DNA of 64,000 nt from Flabesymbios commensalis (GCA_964017125.1 OZ024905.1:38078084-38142083), one strand, 5' to 3'. Counted from the first letter of the stretch, positions 1 through 12,611 are shown. Numbers and translations are program-made. Notes: a model not told the origin generated them from the letters alone.

Positions 1-880
1 TGGTTACCAGTAGGTCGTCTAAATACACAAAAACGAAATCAAGTCCGCGTGTAACGTGGTCTATGAAACGCTGAAACGTTTGGCCGGAATTTCGCGAACC
101 AAGCGGGGTCCTGGTAAAATTAAATAGACCAAAAGGTGTAGTAACGGCTGTCTCATGTATGTCTGACAGTTCCACAGGAATTTGGTAATAGGCTCTAACC
201 AATTCAATTTTTGAAAAAAAAATTGAGCTAGCTAATCTCTGCGTGAAATCCTGAATATGTGGAATTGGGTAACGGTCGGGTACGGTCTGAGCGTTCAAGC
301 TTCTGTAATCTCCACATGGTCTCCAGTCGCCATTTTTCTTTGGTACCATATGAAGCGCTGAGGACCATTCACTGTCGCTGGGTTAGATTACCCCTAACTT
401 GATCATGTCGTCGAACTCGCGTTTTGCAGTGACAAGTTTATCGGGTGCCAATCGTCGTGGGCGGGTGAACACCGGGTGTCCTTTCGTTACGATTTTATGT
501 GTTATACCGTGTTTAACGGTCTCACCCTTTGACGTAGGGCGAGTCAGTTCCGGGAACTGACCTAAAAGTTTAGTGTATTCATTATGAACTGTGTCCACTC
601 TGTTCAACGACAGTGGTCTGATTTACGACAGTAAAGCGGTTCTCATGTCTCTAAGACATCGGCTTCTTAGGTATACTAGCAAATTATAACGAATAAAAAA
701 ATCGGCCCCTATGATGGGTTGTTGCACGTCCGCTACTATAAATGTCCACGGATAGTCGCGTTTTAAGCCGACGTCGTCGACGCGTTTACTGTTGCCGTAG
801 GTATTGATAGTAGTAGTGTTAGCGGCCACCAGGGGGAGGCAGTCTGCGTCCAAAATCCTGTTAGCGCGAGATTTTGGCAA
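1..880 (-). pseudogene. pol: Gypsy pol fragment: protease end and reverse transcriptase (fossil)
   Basis: Minus-strand translation shows the end of a retropepsin domain at about 660-800 (GADFF and adjacent hydrophobic residues). The start of a reverse transcriptase follows (block with FTRPRRLAPDKL near 440-480), then the [16 protein letters not shown] block near 290-350 and the YLDD active-site motif close to base 15-30. In this family the polyprotein provides protease, RT, RNase H and integrase; only the first two are in view. It is a broken fossil, truncated by the window. Confidence 0.85.
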
Positions 881-932
881 AACGCTGACAGCGTTATACC
901 GCCAGATGCAAGAGTCGCTACCTTGCTCTGGC

Positions 933-2078
933 TTAGCAGTTTAAAGAAAATGCGCAAGGGTTTCTGCACGTGCGTGCCTTGTCACCGAAAGTTTGGTGAA
1001 AGTAGCAAACAGGTGCATTAGCCGTATCGATTCGGTTCGCAGCATTATTTTGCTGTGCGTTCTGCTGCGGTACGTACGGACGAATACTTTGCTTTGCATT
1101 GTTAAAACTAGTTTGTTTGTTAGGAACAAACTCTGTGGCCTGTGCATTTGGAATGAATGGGGGCCTAGGTGCATAATTATTATTTGCACGTCCACGTCCT
1201 GAGTTCCTCTTTTTTTCTGCTGCTGTCGCGGTCTCTAATTTTTTTAGTCTCTTTGATAAGTCCTCGAGCAGTCCCACTAGTTTAGTGGTTTCGTCGACCT
1301 TAATCTCTGCAACCCCCGGCTTACTCTCTTCCACATCCATCTCTGAAGCAAGGGCCCTGTCGGCCAACATGGCCAAACTCTCCAGTGTAGCACTATCTGG
1401 TTGTGTGGCCAAATGAGCACGAATTGAAGTTGGCATTTGCCGAATAAATGCCTGGCATATAACCGCCTTTGCGACCACCGCCTGAGTTCCGAAACCTGCC
1501 GTTTTCTGTAGGCGCCTTAAGAATCTTGAGGGAATGTCCGAGCCCATCTTTTCTACGGAAAACACCTTGTTTACCCGTTCGGGTGTTGTTAAACCTCGTC
1601 GCTCAATTAATATACTTTTCAAGCTTTCATACTTGTGCGACCTGAAAGTTTGGAGTAGGACATCTCTCACGTCAGAGGCGACCTCGCCTGAAAGTGCTGC
1701 ACATGTCAGACTGTACCGCTCATCATCGTCATGGATTTGATGAAGATCGAACTGTGTTTCGATCTGATTGAACCAAAGTTCAACATCTGTAGCGTAAAAT
1801 GTTATTATCTTGAACTTGGGTAAGTTCGTTGAACGTCTCGTAGGCTGTCTTCTGCGTGGTAAAGGACTTTTTGACGAATCACTCCTAGAGTGATGTCTTG
1901 TTCGTCGATTTCGAGCGATTCGAGCAAAATCCTCTTTGAGCCTTTGGTACTCATTGTCAGCCTCGCGGAAACGAACTTCGTTCTCCTCGCTTTCCAAGTA
2001 ATAATTATTTTTTCGGCGAGCTCCCTGACCTTCCAGAGGCGTAGACTCGAAACCTTCACTTTCGTGTGTTGTAGACAT
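933..2078 (-). CDS. gag: Gypsy gag polyprotein (fossil element)
   Basis: This is a 381-residue open frame. The N-terminal 90 residues are charged and Arg/Ser-rich. A capsid-type region of about residues 95-240 follows, with the FYATDVELWFNQIETQF block typical of animal Gypsy gag proteins ('PxF..xDxxLWFxQxExxF'). Next come an acidic and coiled-coil segment (about 255-290), a Gly/Arg/Asn-rich nucleic-acid-binding stretch and a C-terminal Cys/His cluster (CYFHQTFGDKARTC). The family forms the retrotransposon particle and binds its RNA. The ATG at 2078 is the first in frame. It belongs with the pol fragment to its left. Confidence 0.85.
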   Translation of the reverse strand: MSTTHESEGFESTPLEGQGARRKNNYYLESEENEVRFREADNEYQRLKEDFARIARNRRTRHHSRSDSSKSPLPRRRQPTRRSTNLPKFKIITFYATDVELWFNQIETQFDLHQIHDDDERYSLTCAALSGEVASDVRDVLLQTFRSHKYESLKSILIERRGLTTPERVNKVFSVEKMGSDIPSRFLRRLQKTAGFGTQAVVAKAVICQAFIRQMPTSIRAHLATQPDSATLESLAMLADRALASEMDVEESKPGVAEIKVDETTKLVGLLEDLSKRLKKLETATAAEKKRNSGRGRANNNYAPRPPFIPNAQATEFVPNKQTSFNNAKQSIRPYVPQQNAQQNNAANRIDTANAPVCYFHQTFGDKARTCRNPCAFSLNC

Positions 2079-4283
2079 TTTGAAATGTTTATTTGAGTAA
2101 AATTATTTAACTAATGAAACGTTTGAGACTGCGGGTCTATTGGCTCTATGCACTATCTCAAACGGTGTTGAAATGGTATGTCATATTAACACATACCAGC
2201 TATTTCGGTGACGTGTCGTGCGCGGGTTAGCTGTACATTGCCGTCTAGACCTTATTAAAAATGTCAGGATAGGTTGAATCTTTAGCAGTGTAGGATGTTG
2301 AGAGTGTAGGCTATGTCGCATGTTGCGAGATACAGGGGTTGCTGAGACATTTGAATATTCTTCACTGGGATTGCGTATAATTTATTTTCACTTAATCACA
2401 CACATATATAATTTTTGTTAAAACTGTAGGTCAAGATTGTATATGGAATGCCAGAAATAATTACTACATGCTATGCTAAGCTATGATAATAGTATATAGT
2501 AAATAGACTTGGGTGAGAAAAAAATTCACGCAAGTCGAAAAACACATGCTAATATTAAAAATGTTTCGCTATAGCGCAACTGTCAAGTCGAATATTTCGT
2601 TATTTATATAAGTTTGATCTACTGAAATCAACTATCATGAGAAAATTTAGTTCTCTGGCTGATAGGATAAATGTGACTGCGATAAAAACAGCTACATTTG
2701 TTTTTAAAATAATATTTTTAAAACATGACTGACAGAAGTCTACGCGGATTGATGATATAATATATCATTTCACTGATAAATGATTTCTGCGGTGAACATT
2801 CCACTTTTTTTTTTATATGGCATGTTCATCGCCGATTCATTCTTGATGACGTCCGAATCGATCGCTCGCTTCGTTTCGTTTATTGACGTGTAATTCGGTT
2901 GTCGTCGTAGCGGTTGCATTTATTTGGTTTGCGGCGGGTGTGGTGTGATGTATGATTGTTTGCTGCTAACATGTGGCCGGTCGCACACGTGTCAGCCTGT
3001 ATCGGTTTGTCAAATATGGCGTACGTGACCACAGCCGCGTAGACCCAGCCAGCAGTTCGTTGCTGTATGCTTGGGCCAGCAGGCCTGTATAATGGGTGTG
3101 CGTGCAAAACTGAGCAGTAGACGCGTCTCGCCTCACATTAGCATATTCATGAGCCACCCTGTTCCGGGCAAGGCGCGAGGAGTAGGCTAGAACGACGCCG
3201 AACACCAGGGGGCTTTGCGACGTGAAACATTAGACTATGACTTTTATCAAAATCTCGCACAACTTGTGCTATAATTTCTTTTCCGAAACTGCGTATTTTA
3301 TATTCTCTCACTTTATTGGTTTTGAAAAAGAAAATTTGTATGTATGTAAAAAGAATATTTGAGGCTAGACCGTGTATAGTCTTGACACGTGAATAGGCTG
3401 CGCCACGAATTCAAAATGGCGGCCTAATTTATGCTAATGTGATGAGGTGACATGGGTCCACTGTCCAGGTGCATGCCGGGTATGGCGGGACGCGTTTTTG
3501 CCCACGGCGGGCCAGTAGCTGAATTAGGGGAACCAGCGTCCAACATGGCGCTCACTTACCAAATACATTCATGACAAACAGCACTCCTTGAAATAAAATA
3601 TTGTTATAATGATAAAATGTTGACCTACGGTCCTGGAAATATGTTTTACAGACCAACTAGGACCGTTTATTCACATTCATTTTCAGGCGAACAATTTTAT
3701 TTGGCCCTAATCCTATTAAAGGTTATCTGAGTCGAAGCGATATTTTTCGATAATTTTTTCTTTGTCAATTTTTGCTGAAAAATCGAAAACTGACGAGACT
3801 TCGTCTATTGGACTTTAAAATCGAGTCACCCAATTATGGCGAACAACGATAAAAATGGAGTTTTCAAAAATACCCACTTCCTACTCGCCCACAGTGGCAT
3901 TAATAGGATGAAAGCATTCTAGGAACTAGTACTCTGGAAGGATGAAATGAGAAAAACAATTTACGGTCTTTCTGGAAAAACCGACATGTCCGCCATCTTG
4001 AAAAGGCGCCAAGCACGTGGAATTCGTTCAAAAAATATGAAAATTACGCCGTTTTGGACGTAAAAACGCGTACTTCTCCTCTGATAACTTTTCTAGCTAG
4101 TTTTAGCTGGCATATTAGCGTGACCTACAATTTTCACGTACCTTTGCGAAAAAAAATGCTCATAATTTTTTTCGAAAAATCCCTTAAAATTTTAACAAAA
4201 ACTATCCTTGAAAACAGAGATTTTTATCTTGTTGCTTGGTGAAAATGCTGTTGCGATCACGATCAAACGTCAGGGGTCACCAG
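2079..4283. other. Non-coding stretch right of the Gypsy gag
   Basis: The part nearest 2079 should be the retrotransposon leader and 5' LTR, but I see no convincing LTR boundary. The rest is AT-rich with no protein homology that I recognise. Short open frames around 2880-3205 look like chance. Phrases of the kind AAAATGGCGGCC (near 3415) recur elsewhere in the window and probably mark old repeats. Confidence 0.5.
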
Positions 4284-4732
4284 TGTGGGAATGTTAAGTG
4301 GGTCCACCGGTAGGGTGAATGGCGAGACCCGCCTATCATTCACCATCTTATTAATAACTTCATTCTTTCCCCGTCAGGTCGACGGTTCCGATTGACTTCA
4401 CAAAACTCTTCTTCAGTTCATTGTTTTTATTGGTCTAGACACAAAACATTGGCAATGCACAACCCCGCGCACGACAGGTCCCTAGGCTAACTCCAAGCGG
4501 ACGACCTGCAACACGTCTGCAGTCGTCAATAGCTAGACTACAAGTGCTGGGAAAAGCTACGACCGCAGGGCAATCGGATTTATGCACACGGCACTGGAGT
4601 ACTGAAACGAGGCAGTCATCCCACTGTCTCTCCGCGTCCGGGGAGACCGGGGGCGACTGCCACAGTAATCGAGCGAGGCAGGGATCCTACAGGCCTACTT
4701 ATTCAGTGAATAAAGCTTTCTATCTATCTACA
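4284..4732 (+). mobile_element. Possible solo LTR (fossil)
   Basis: This 449-bp block starts TGTGGGAATGTTAAG and ends CTATCTATCTACA, with an AATAAA signal about 20-25 bases before the end. That is the architecture of an LTR in plus orientation. No coding region follows it and I see no clear target-site duplication, so a solo LTR is the simplest reading. The orientation is opposite to the Gypsy fossil at 1-2078, so it need not belong to it. Confidence 0.3.
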
Positions 4733-4750
4733 GACCCAGTGATAGAGTAG

Positions 4751-4833
4751 TGTTGGGTCAGCGTCATAGACGATTGACCGGCATTGATCCAGCAATGGGC
4801 TGTGATGCTAGCTCAACATTAAGCTGGAATCCG
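4751..4833. repeat. TTGGxCCAxC-core miniature repeat, copy 1
   Basis: A degenerate block of TGTTGGGTCAGCGTC / GATTGACCGGCATTGATCC / CTCAACATTAAGCTGG phrases. The same phrases occur near 6121-6330, 23835-23950, 24602-24698 and 25815-25965, defining a dispersed family of short non-coding elements. Confidence 0.5.
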
Positions 4834-6120
4834 AATTCGGTGAGAAAGGCCTAAATCATCTGTATGAGGTATATCGAAGGCAATATTAAATGAATGTTGG
4901 CCAGTAGGCCTACCGGCGATGATGGTGAAAGGATTCTGGTCCATGAAGAAGATCTGTTAGCAGTGGTTAGGGCCTATGTTTTACTTTAGGTAGTAGCCAG
5001 TTATTGTACGGCCCGAGTCTAGTACGTGAAATATAACGAGCGGAGGAGTTCTATTTCCAGTACAATAACGAGGGCCGGACAATAACTGGCTTGCAGCACT
5101 TGGGTCGAGCTGTCCTTTGTTTTTTTATTTATAATAGGAATAAAAGGCGTAAAGAGAAAAACAAGAAACGGTAACCAGACATACTGGTACCTTGGGATTC
5201 TAGGTACCCAACATGCACTGACGTTAGTCCTGTCTATGGTTGGCCCATAGTCTACGACGCTAGCCCAGAATGTTTCATGCTCGCTCGGTATAGTGAACGT
5301 GATGAAGGTAGACATTGAATTCAGATTTATATTTAATGTTTCGCCACTGGTTGCGACGTTGGGTCACCATTGAAATAACATAGGGAGGATATTCAGTCCA
5401 CCAATCACTTTTTTGGAAATTGAGCATTAGCTCAAAATTACCCTCAATAGGCCTACTCGTAACCATGAACGGAGAATGCACGGTTTCAACTGGATCTAAT
5501 TCCTACACAATATTTAGTCTAGTTTTTAGTTTTAACAGGGATACATTTAACATGCCTTTTATTGAAACTGATTCATAATTCATGGTTTTCCACTGTATAT
5601 CTGCGAAAATATCATATGAATACTGCCATTAATAAAATACACTTAATAACAACATCTGAGGTATCAACAGAGACCTTATAAAAATTTCACCAGAGCCGAT
5701 AGTCATTTTCCAATACCCGCCATTGATGAAGCCTTGCCAGTAGGTTAGATATTTTAAATTAATTTTAATTTTGTAATTTCTACTTTTCAAGTATTTAACT
5801 AATTTTTCAGTTACATATGTTTCATATAGCCCTACATATATTTACACATATTTATAATTTTTCCATTTATTGTAGTGAAATATGAAACAATTTACCAATC
5901 AATGTCATAATTATGTTCATATAATCCTTCGCATTAAAAATAATCTCGTATTAATAATAAGATGTTACATATAATCACATCTTCATTCATTTTTCCAGTG
6001 TCTTGTCTATTAATTACGAGATAATAATATTTTAGCATCAACTATACGGAATTTCGATATTTATTTATGCTTGTCATTTAAAGGGTAAATACCCGGTTGC
6101 CAAAGTGTGCAAAAATAGTT
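4834..6120. other. Non-coding stretch, nothing recognised
   Basis: AT-rich sequence with only short open frames (for example 5019-5481 on the minus strand) that show no domain, signal or codon bias I can recognise. Two TAGGCCTA palindromes occur, at 4905 and 5448. Confidence 0.4.
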
Positions 6121-6330
6121 GGTTTAACGTTGACCTAATGTCTTATCATATATAACGCCGGCCCAGCAGTAATCCAACACTGGGTCAACAACTCGTGTAT
6201 TGTGGGTGAATTGAACAAATGACAGATGGCGAAGAAAGAGTGAATTTAGACGTTGACCTAGTGTTGTATTAATGCTGGTGCTCAATTTGAACCGCTGGCT
6301 TAACATTAAGTCAACATTGGTTAAACGAAT
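6121..6330. repeat. TTGGxCCAxC-core miniature repeat, copy 2 (diverged)
   Basis: It begins GGTTTAACGTTGACCTAATG and ends with an inverted counterpart around CATTGGTTAAACG. Between are CCGGCCCAGCAG, AACACTGGGTCAAC and CGTTGACCTAGTGTTG phrases. It looks like a more diverged or longer relative of the other copies. The minus-strand open frame across it is a by-product. Confidence 0.45.
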
Positions 6331-9250
6331 TATATTTACTAGGTGTCCATTGACCGTGTTCATTGACTGGAACACTGTCAGATAGAGAACGATAGACAGT
6401 CCAATACGTGATATAATCGAAGAGGTTTTCTTTTCAAAGCGAGACCCAACGTGCTGCAAAAAATATTGGACTGATTTTTTTTGTCTATAGCACTAAGCAG
6501 ACTAAAGCCGGGCCTCGGAAACCCCTGTTCTAGTTTTACATGAAATTAGTGTCCCCAGGACCTAATATGTCCAGCTTTTGAATTAAATATAAAAAGATTT
6601 AAAATAAATGATTCAACTTCACGTTTAAGCATTATTATTAAATAATGTTTAGATAATTTGTAAACAAATATAATGTAGGCTTTATAATTGGTTCAGTAAG
6701 AGCTCTATATCATGGAAACGTGGAAAATGGCATGTCCCCAGAGAAAATTCCACTATTTAAAACTTTACTGTAGGATACAAATACACAATATAATTATAAT
6801 GATTACATTTTATGACAAAACATTGTTTACTTAAACTAATCAATAATCAAAACTCGACTTAAAATTGATATATATAATTTTGATGAATATACATGTCCCC
6901 AAATTTGCACTCTACTCCGTTACCATCATTGTAGCAAGCCCCATCAAGTGACTAATCATAAACTAAAATTTTATCAATTGTAATTTGACACACTGAAGGG
7001 CCTTATACGAGTTTTTCACCTTGAAGGAATTAAAATTGTTGAGTGACAAGTTATTCGAAACAGGTATTATCAGAACGTTAGAAAACATGCTATTGTTTTT
7101 ACCACTCCGTTCCTAGCATTGTGGGTCTAACGATTTGGTTTTATGCTTGCGTGCCTACAACAGTTGATATGGGGATTATTTACACCCGTATGATATATTT
7201 ATGAATAACTGCCCATATATTTTCAATAATCTCAAAAATACTTATAAATCTACTCCCTTCCACTCTACTCCGTTACCAAGAAAAGGAAACAGAGTGGTAA
7301 ATTGCCAAATTGTATGGGATTTACAGTAATAATGATTGATGGTATAGTATTTTAAAACATTACTCTTGTCCCCAAATAAATAAAGCACCCATTTATAATC
7401 GATGTTATTATAAGAGAATATACAGTTTATATTTATGTCGAGCCAAACAGAGTTGAGTACATTTTGTGAGAAGTAGGAATTTCATCTTTCATCATGGAAC
7501 ATTTTTCACCTTGTCCCTCCCTTTCAAGAGTGTTTTTTTTAACATATGATGGTGATGCATAAAAAAAATCAGAAAATTTGATCTCAAATAAGAAAATAGA
7601 ATTTATTTCGTTTAAAGCTCGAATTAAATGAGTTGAAATACAGGTTTTTGTTCATCCCGTCCAATTATCTTGTTTTCAAATTATTAACAGTTTTGAGATA
7701 CGATTGTTCTGTTTTATGCTTCAATAAGGACATCACTTTTAAAAGTGTGATGTTAAGCTAAACAATGTAACATAAATTTTAAAATGGTTTGGATTTGGTA
7801 GCGTAGTAGTAAGTGGAATGTTGCACCTTTTTTTAAAATGAAGTTTTCAAAGTGACAATATAATTTTCTAGTGCAGCCAGTGACGTTTTTATGCTCTATT
7901 GAGATCAGTGCAATTTTTGGTTTTACTCATCTATCCATGAGTGTCAAAGTCAACTTTTTTTACGAATTTGCCTGACACATCTCCCTGCTCTCAGTGCATC
8001 TCCAGATTCAATATAGCATCTAAGGTCTCTGTGTAGCGCTGACCGGCCTATGGCGCTGAATTGAGTAGGCCTACCCAGGTCTGTAGCCAGGATTTCTGTG
8101 TGGCGGTCGTTTCAGGCCAAAAGTGGACCTATTTTCATTTTTGTATCGGAAGCCGCCATTAGGGTGGTACAAGGGGATGTTTCCTTCGAATATTTTTTAG
8201 CATTTTCCGCGTTTCATGCCCTTTAAAACACAAGAAGAGTTGTTCGATCCTCTTAGTACGTAAATTAATTAGGCTACCCAAAAAATACTATTATGATGAC
8301 GAGCCGTTTTGTATTGATGTCTATTTATATATTTGGCGTATCTATGACTGAATAGCTCTATCATAATACTGAGAAAAATACATGTTTTTTCAATAAAACA
8401 CATCTAAATTTCATGCAACATTAAAACAATGTTTGTTTTTCCAACTGACAGACTTTATAAAAGGATCAATTGATGATTTTGTTTGTGTGATTTAATGGAT
8501 TTACAGATCTACCCGGGGCAAAACCAATATATTCTACCAGTGTAGTAGTAGTAGTAGTAAATCATTGCTTTACGTCACTTTTCTGCACAAAAGTTCTTTC
8601 AAATGACATTGTAATACGATAAAAACGTTGTAGTCAATTGATGAGATGAATGATGTACAGATGATGATGTGAGGGTGGGGGTGATAGAACATGGTGGGTT
8701 ATTGAGAGCGTTTTCCTTCACTCGCCTGATAAAGGGTTCTGGGCATGTCTAGGGGATCTACTCCGAGACATGTCCAATGTAGTTTATGCTGTTCTGTAGT
8801 AGGCACCTGTGCTAGAAAAAATAATACTATTCTAGAGTAGTTAAGTAGGCCTATCATAGGAGCAAATTCGTGAAACAAATTTATTCATGTTGCAGATATT
8901 TATATTGGTGTGCTTTTCGAAAGCCCATTTAGCGTTATGATACAGCATTACAGCTTCAGATGTAATGTGAAGTCCAAAATGTTTATGTGAATCAATATGT
9001 ATAAAGGGATATCATAGACAGATAATCAGTAGGTGCCAGGTGAATCCTAAATACTTTATCCTATACTGCCTAACTCAGTAGATTGTGATGTATATTTTGG
9101 AAAGTAATCCTATTATATAGGCTCCCTACATCGAATCATTTTTCAGAAAAAAAGAGGAAAATAGACTTGCGCATCATGAGAGAGGCTTCTTGCATTCGGT
9201 GCCATAGGAAATATCAGCCAGCTGTAGTCTGGGACAGAACACATGAAGCC
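6331..9250. other. AT-rich non-coding stretch with scattered short repeats
   Basis: No gene is seen. An exact 18-base phrase CACTCTACTCCGTTACCA occurs at both 6908-6925 and 7261-7278, and GTCCCCA-containing phrases recur between 6545 and 7380. This suggests an old internally repeated element. A (GTA)6 run lies at 8542-8559. A GTAGCCAGGATTT phrase near 8090 resembles the terminal sequence of hAT-type miniature elements. Confidence 0.4.
8542..8559 (+). repeat. (GTA)6 microsatellite
   Basis: Six perfect GTA units. Confidence 0.9.
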
Positions 9251-9264
9251 GGGGGGGGGGGGGG
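9251..9264 (+). repeat. G14 homopolymer
   Basis: Fourteen consecutive G on the plus strand. It is one of eight G/C runs of 10 or more in the first 36 kb. Confidence 0.9.
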
Positions 9265-9652
9265 TCGGTTGGAATTGGTATTAATGGTAATCCAGGCGAA
9301 AATTGTACCAAAAAGCAGGCATCATTTGAAAATACCAGAGGGACAGCTGCTCCTCTGCCACCCTTGCAGGCTAGGCCTATGTTCCTGATCTAAGATGAAA
9401 CATTTGAATTAAACTACAAATTTGCCACAATCCTTACAGAAACAAGAACCCATACGACAATTAAGATAAGGGCGTTTTTCACTAGAATTTATACACCCCA
9501 CAGTTGGCGCAACCAATCTCTTATCTGCTTATAGGGCCTGTGTGCGCTAGAGGTGTCCACAGGAAATTTTAAAAACTAAGGCTTGAAATGTATTTCGGAC
9601 CAAATCTGGTCTTTTTGTATTACAAATTCCGGACCATGAACGAGGGGGGAGC

Positions 9653-9696
9653 GGGGGGGGGGGGCGCCGGCAGCTCCCGCTCTGGATCCACCACTG
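9653..9696 (-). mobile_element. hAT-type miniature element end with G12 tract
   Basis: Read on the minus strand it starts CAGTGGTGGATCCAGAGCG at 9696 and runs into a 12-base homopolymer (plus strand 9653-9664). CAGTGG(T/C)GGATCCAG followed by a C/G tract is a familiar hAT-like terminus. I could not find the opposite end, so the length is unknown. Confidence 0.4.
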
Positions 9697-9922
9697 ATAA
9701 TAGATTTATAGAGACAATGCCAAGGGAAAGTTTACACGATGTATGAACCTATAATAATGGGTAATTCAACCCTTATTATCTATATAGCGCCTCCGAACGT
9801 TGCAAAACATGAAACAATGAAATGTTTATTCATGATCTTGAATCGTTGAACCAATGTTTTTTGTGAAGTTGGTCAACCGTCTGCGATATGGGAAGACCAA
9901 AATGTGGACTTTCAGCTTGCAA

Positions 9923-9976
9923 GGGGGGGGGGGGGCTCACGACTTATTCGAACCCCCACCCCCTGTCTACGGGCCT
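9923..9976 (+). repeat. G13 tract and possible hAT-like end
   Basis: A G13 run (9923-9935) is followed by a C-rich stretch and CCTGTCTACGGGCCTG. That phrase resembles the CTGGATACGGCCCTG terminus of the complete miniature element at 13449-13588. No partner end was found. Confidence 0.35.
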
Positions 9977-10079
9977 GCTACCGTAGGTCTACAGCATCTG
10001 GGCGGCGAAAGCTAGATGACCGAAAGCAAGCAAGTACCATGGCGTGTGTAAGCCTGGATCGTCGACGAAAGCAAGATCA

Positions 10080-10094
10080 CCCCCCCCCCCCCCC
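10080..10094 (+). repeat. C15 homopolymer
   Basis: Fifteen consecutive C, about 150 bp right of the G13 tract at 9923-9935. The two could pair as inverted arms of one element. Confidence 0.85.
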
Positions 10095-10508
10095 AATCGC
10101 CGATGTTAAAGCTTGTAAAAGAATTAAAATATTTTTTAAATTGTAATTGCACATAGGCTATTATGACACGTGTTGGGACTTAAAGTTCAGTGACAGAACT
10201 AGATCCAAGTTAAAGTTGTTCAGAAAAATATCAGTTATTTTAACTGAAGGTATAGCCTATAGGCCTATACGAAATCCCCCAATAGGCCTACGAGCAAACA
10301 ACATTGAAATATTTCTAATAATAATGTCTTTTTTTTCGTACCAAACAAGTACAGCAAACACATTTTACATTCGTCACACACACCATAAAATATAAAAAAG
10401 TAAAATGAAGTCAAATTGAATGGCATTAGTTATCAAACTAACTAGTAGCTGCAAAAATATGTTATTAGGTGTTATTAGGTAGTTATGAGCACAATAGTTC
10501 ATTTAGTA

Positions 10509-10993
10509 TTAACATTGTTTCTCCAGATGTGAGTGTTGTTGACATAGCGTCTCGCGATTCAATAAGTTATCTTGCAAATGTAATGGTAGGTGTATAGGTG
10601 TATCATATACAATATGCTGTATCATTAAATGCTTGATATGATAGCACGTTGTAATAATTCCTCGTGGTATGATATAATTATGAATTAGTAAATTTATATT
10701 ATTATTATTCATACAATTAAGAAAAAAATTAAAAATCTACACAACAATAGCATTTCAACAGGCATATCTCCAGCCTTTTGGTAAACAAATCTACGGTGAC
10801 ACATAGGAGGAAAAGTAAATATGCGCCGTACTGCTTTAAACCAATTGGTTATAAAGCGAAAACAGCTGGTACTGGTAAAATTCCATATTTGGCTTCCATA
10901 CAATGGCATAAAATAAGTTTTAAATAGTATATATTTTACATGGGCATGTGCATGCCTAAATGTTGTCAATAAAACATTAAGTCGACGACTCAA
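10509..10993 (-). pseudogene. LINE A ORF2 C-terminal region
   Basis: The frames at 10709-10993 and 10509-10712 carry HAHAHVKYILFKTYFMPLYG, SQIWNF and GDMPVEMLLLCRF. These are typical of the region after the RT in the same LINE group. The 3' end probably lies just left of 10509; I could not see a clear tail. Confidence 0.65.
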
Positions 10994-11199
10994 TATAGAG
11001 AGTCAATTCTGTCATTTTCGTTTGTTTTACCAACAATATTACCAAGTGTGCAGCATTAGGTTTTACATTGACATCTCTATTTTAAAAATGGATTGATTAT
11101 TATCATCTTCTGTCTCTTCCACATCATGAATAACTAAATTACTTAATTTGCATTAAAATTAACATGTTATTTAATAGAAAATTGGTCAAATTTTATGTA

Positions 11200-12065
11200 G
11201 GGCTGTCCTTGTCGGCGCTAATAACACAATATCGCTAGCATATGATAGCACCCCAACAAATGTGAGGCCAATTGTACATCCAAGCCCGACATTTGCAAAT
11301 TATTGAGCGAATGATCATTATAAATATTATATTAAAATACCCCCCCCCCCCCCTGCTTTACACCATACATAGACAACGTATTCCGCCATGCTACACACAG
11401 TCCGAGATATATACGTATTAATGAGAAAACAAATTATTAATGGACAATTTTTTTCTTTTACAAGAGTATGAAATTACTTTAAGTAATGCACTCTGTCAAA
11501 CGCTTTACTGGCACCTAGTAGAAGAGCATACACTTTGGTATTGTTCTTATTATAATAATTAACAACTTTATCCAGAACATATGTACAAGTCAATGTCGAT
11601 AAACCTTTTTAAAATCCATGTTGAAGGTCTCATGTATGAAAAGTATTCTTATACATTTCAAAGATAACACAAATACTTTACAAAAATACTGCTTAATGCA
11701 ATTGCCCTATAGTTAGTACGGTCATTAAGAGATTTTATTTTATTTTTAGGGATTGGTATCAGTTTCGAAAATAAATCTGAATCTGAATTGCTGTAGTGTA
11801 TAAGCATACTGAAGCATTTTCGAAAAAGAACAGCTAGGTGTCTATATAATTCTGGAGGAGCATTAATGATACGATCTGTACTTACATTGTCAGATCCGTC
11901 ATGTTCAACTGGCTTTATATGCTTTATAGCGGACACAATGTTTTCAACCAAAATATGGTGATCAAATGTACATAAATTATTACCACAAGAACTTAATATT
12001 TTATTTTCAACAATTTCTTTCAACGTACACATATCATCCTCAGCATATCTTACAGAATTATACAA
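11200..12065 (-). pseudogene. LINE A reverse transcriptase palm/fingers (broken)
   Basis: The segment at 11658-12065 contains LIPIPKNKIKSLNDRTNYRA and IALSS, the conserved RT fingers block of this LINE group. Further along the minus strand, near 11510-11550, is ASKAFDRVHYLK (RT motif A, with the expected first Asp lost to Gly). At 11231-11242 is YASD where YADD is expected (motif C). Several frame changes separate these blocks, so no full-length RT is encoded. Confidence 0.75.
11340..11353 (+). repeat. C14 homopolymer within LINE A
   Basis: Fourteen consecutive C inside the RT region of LINE A, where no such tract belongs. It may mark the edge of another small insertion in this stretch (about 11340-11460). 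Confidence 0.8.
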
Positions 12066-12611
12066 ATCATCTTATTTTTCAGCAAATAAATTGGTAATAG
12101 TATACCTTGCACGTTATTAATACCATCAATATTGTTAATTACATTTCTTGTTTTTATGTTCTTTACGAACGGCTGACCAAACATAGTGATACTTATTCTT
12201 AAGAAAATATCTTGCACTGGCATTAGCCTTATTTGTTTCATTGTTTTGTTTAGTTAACCGGATGGCCTGATGATAACTAGCGCGTGTTTTCGTCTGGTAT
12301 TAGCAATAAAACCTTGCCTAGGGCAATTGTAACTTTTCCATAGCTGATGCCTTTCGTTATTGAAACATGCTCATTTCAGCCTGCAATACATGGGTGAGTA
12401 CTTGATTTTTATTGGTTGACAGGTATAGTCTCTCGACTCCTCTATAAGATCATTGACAATTTGGTCATACTATGACTGAATACAAGAATTATGTTTAGAA
12501 CATAACATATACTTACAGTAAATAACTTATTGGTCTAATTGCACAGAATATAACAAGTGAATCACTGCAGACTGGTAGTTTGATATATCTGATTGTGAAG
12601 CATGAACTGTA

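Larger units (their letters stand above)
1..2078 (-). mobile_element. Ty3/Gypsy LTR retrotransposon fossil, 5' part (gag and part of pol)
   Basis: Read on the minus strand, the order is gag (933-2078), retropepsin-like protease end (about 623-880) and reverse transcriptase (about 1-607, running off the window). The order and motifs, including the RT active-site YLDD near the left edge, are those of Metaviridae (Ty3/Gypsy). Gag is open; pol is broken, with roughly two or three interruptions. The 3' half (RNase H, integrase, 3' LTR) would lie left of the window. A 5' LTR should lie to the right of 2078, but I could not delimit one, so age cannot be estimated from LTR divergence. The open gag suggests a fairly recent fossil. 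Confidence 0.9.

Noticed and set aside
6124-6459. A 111-codon minus-strand frame
   Set aside because: It overlaps a diverged copy of the dispersed miniature repeat and shows no protein family signature.
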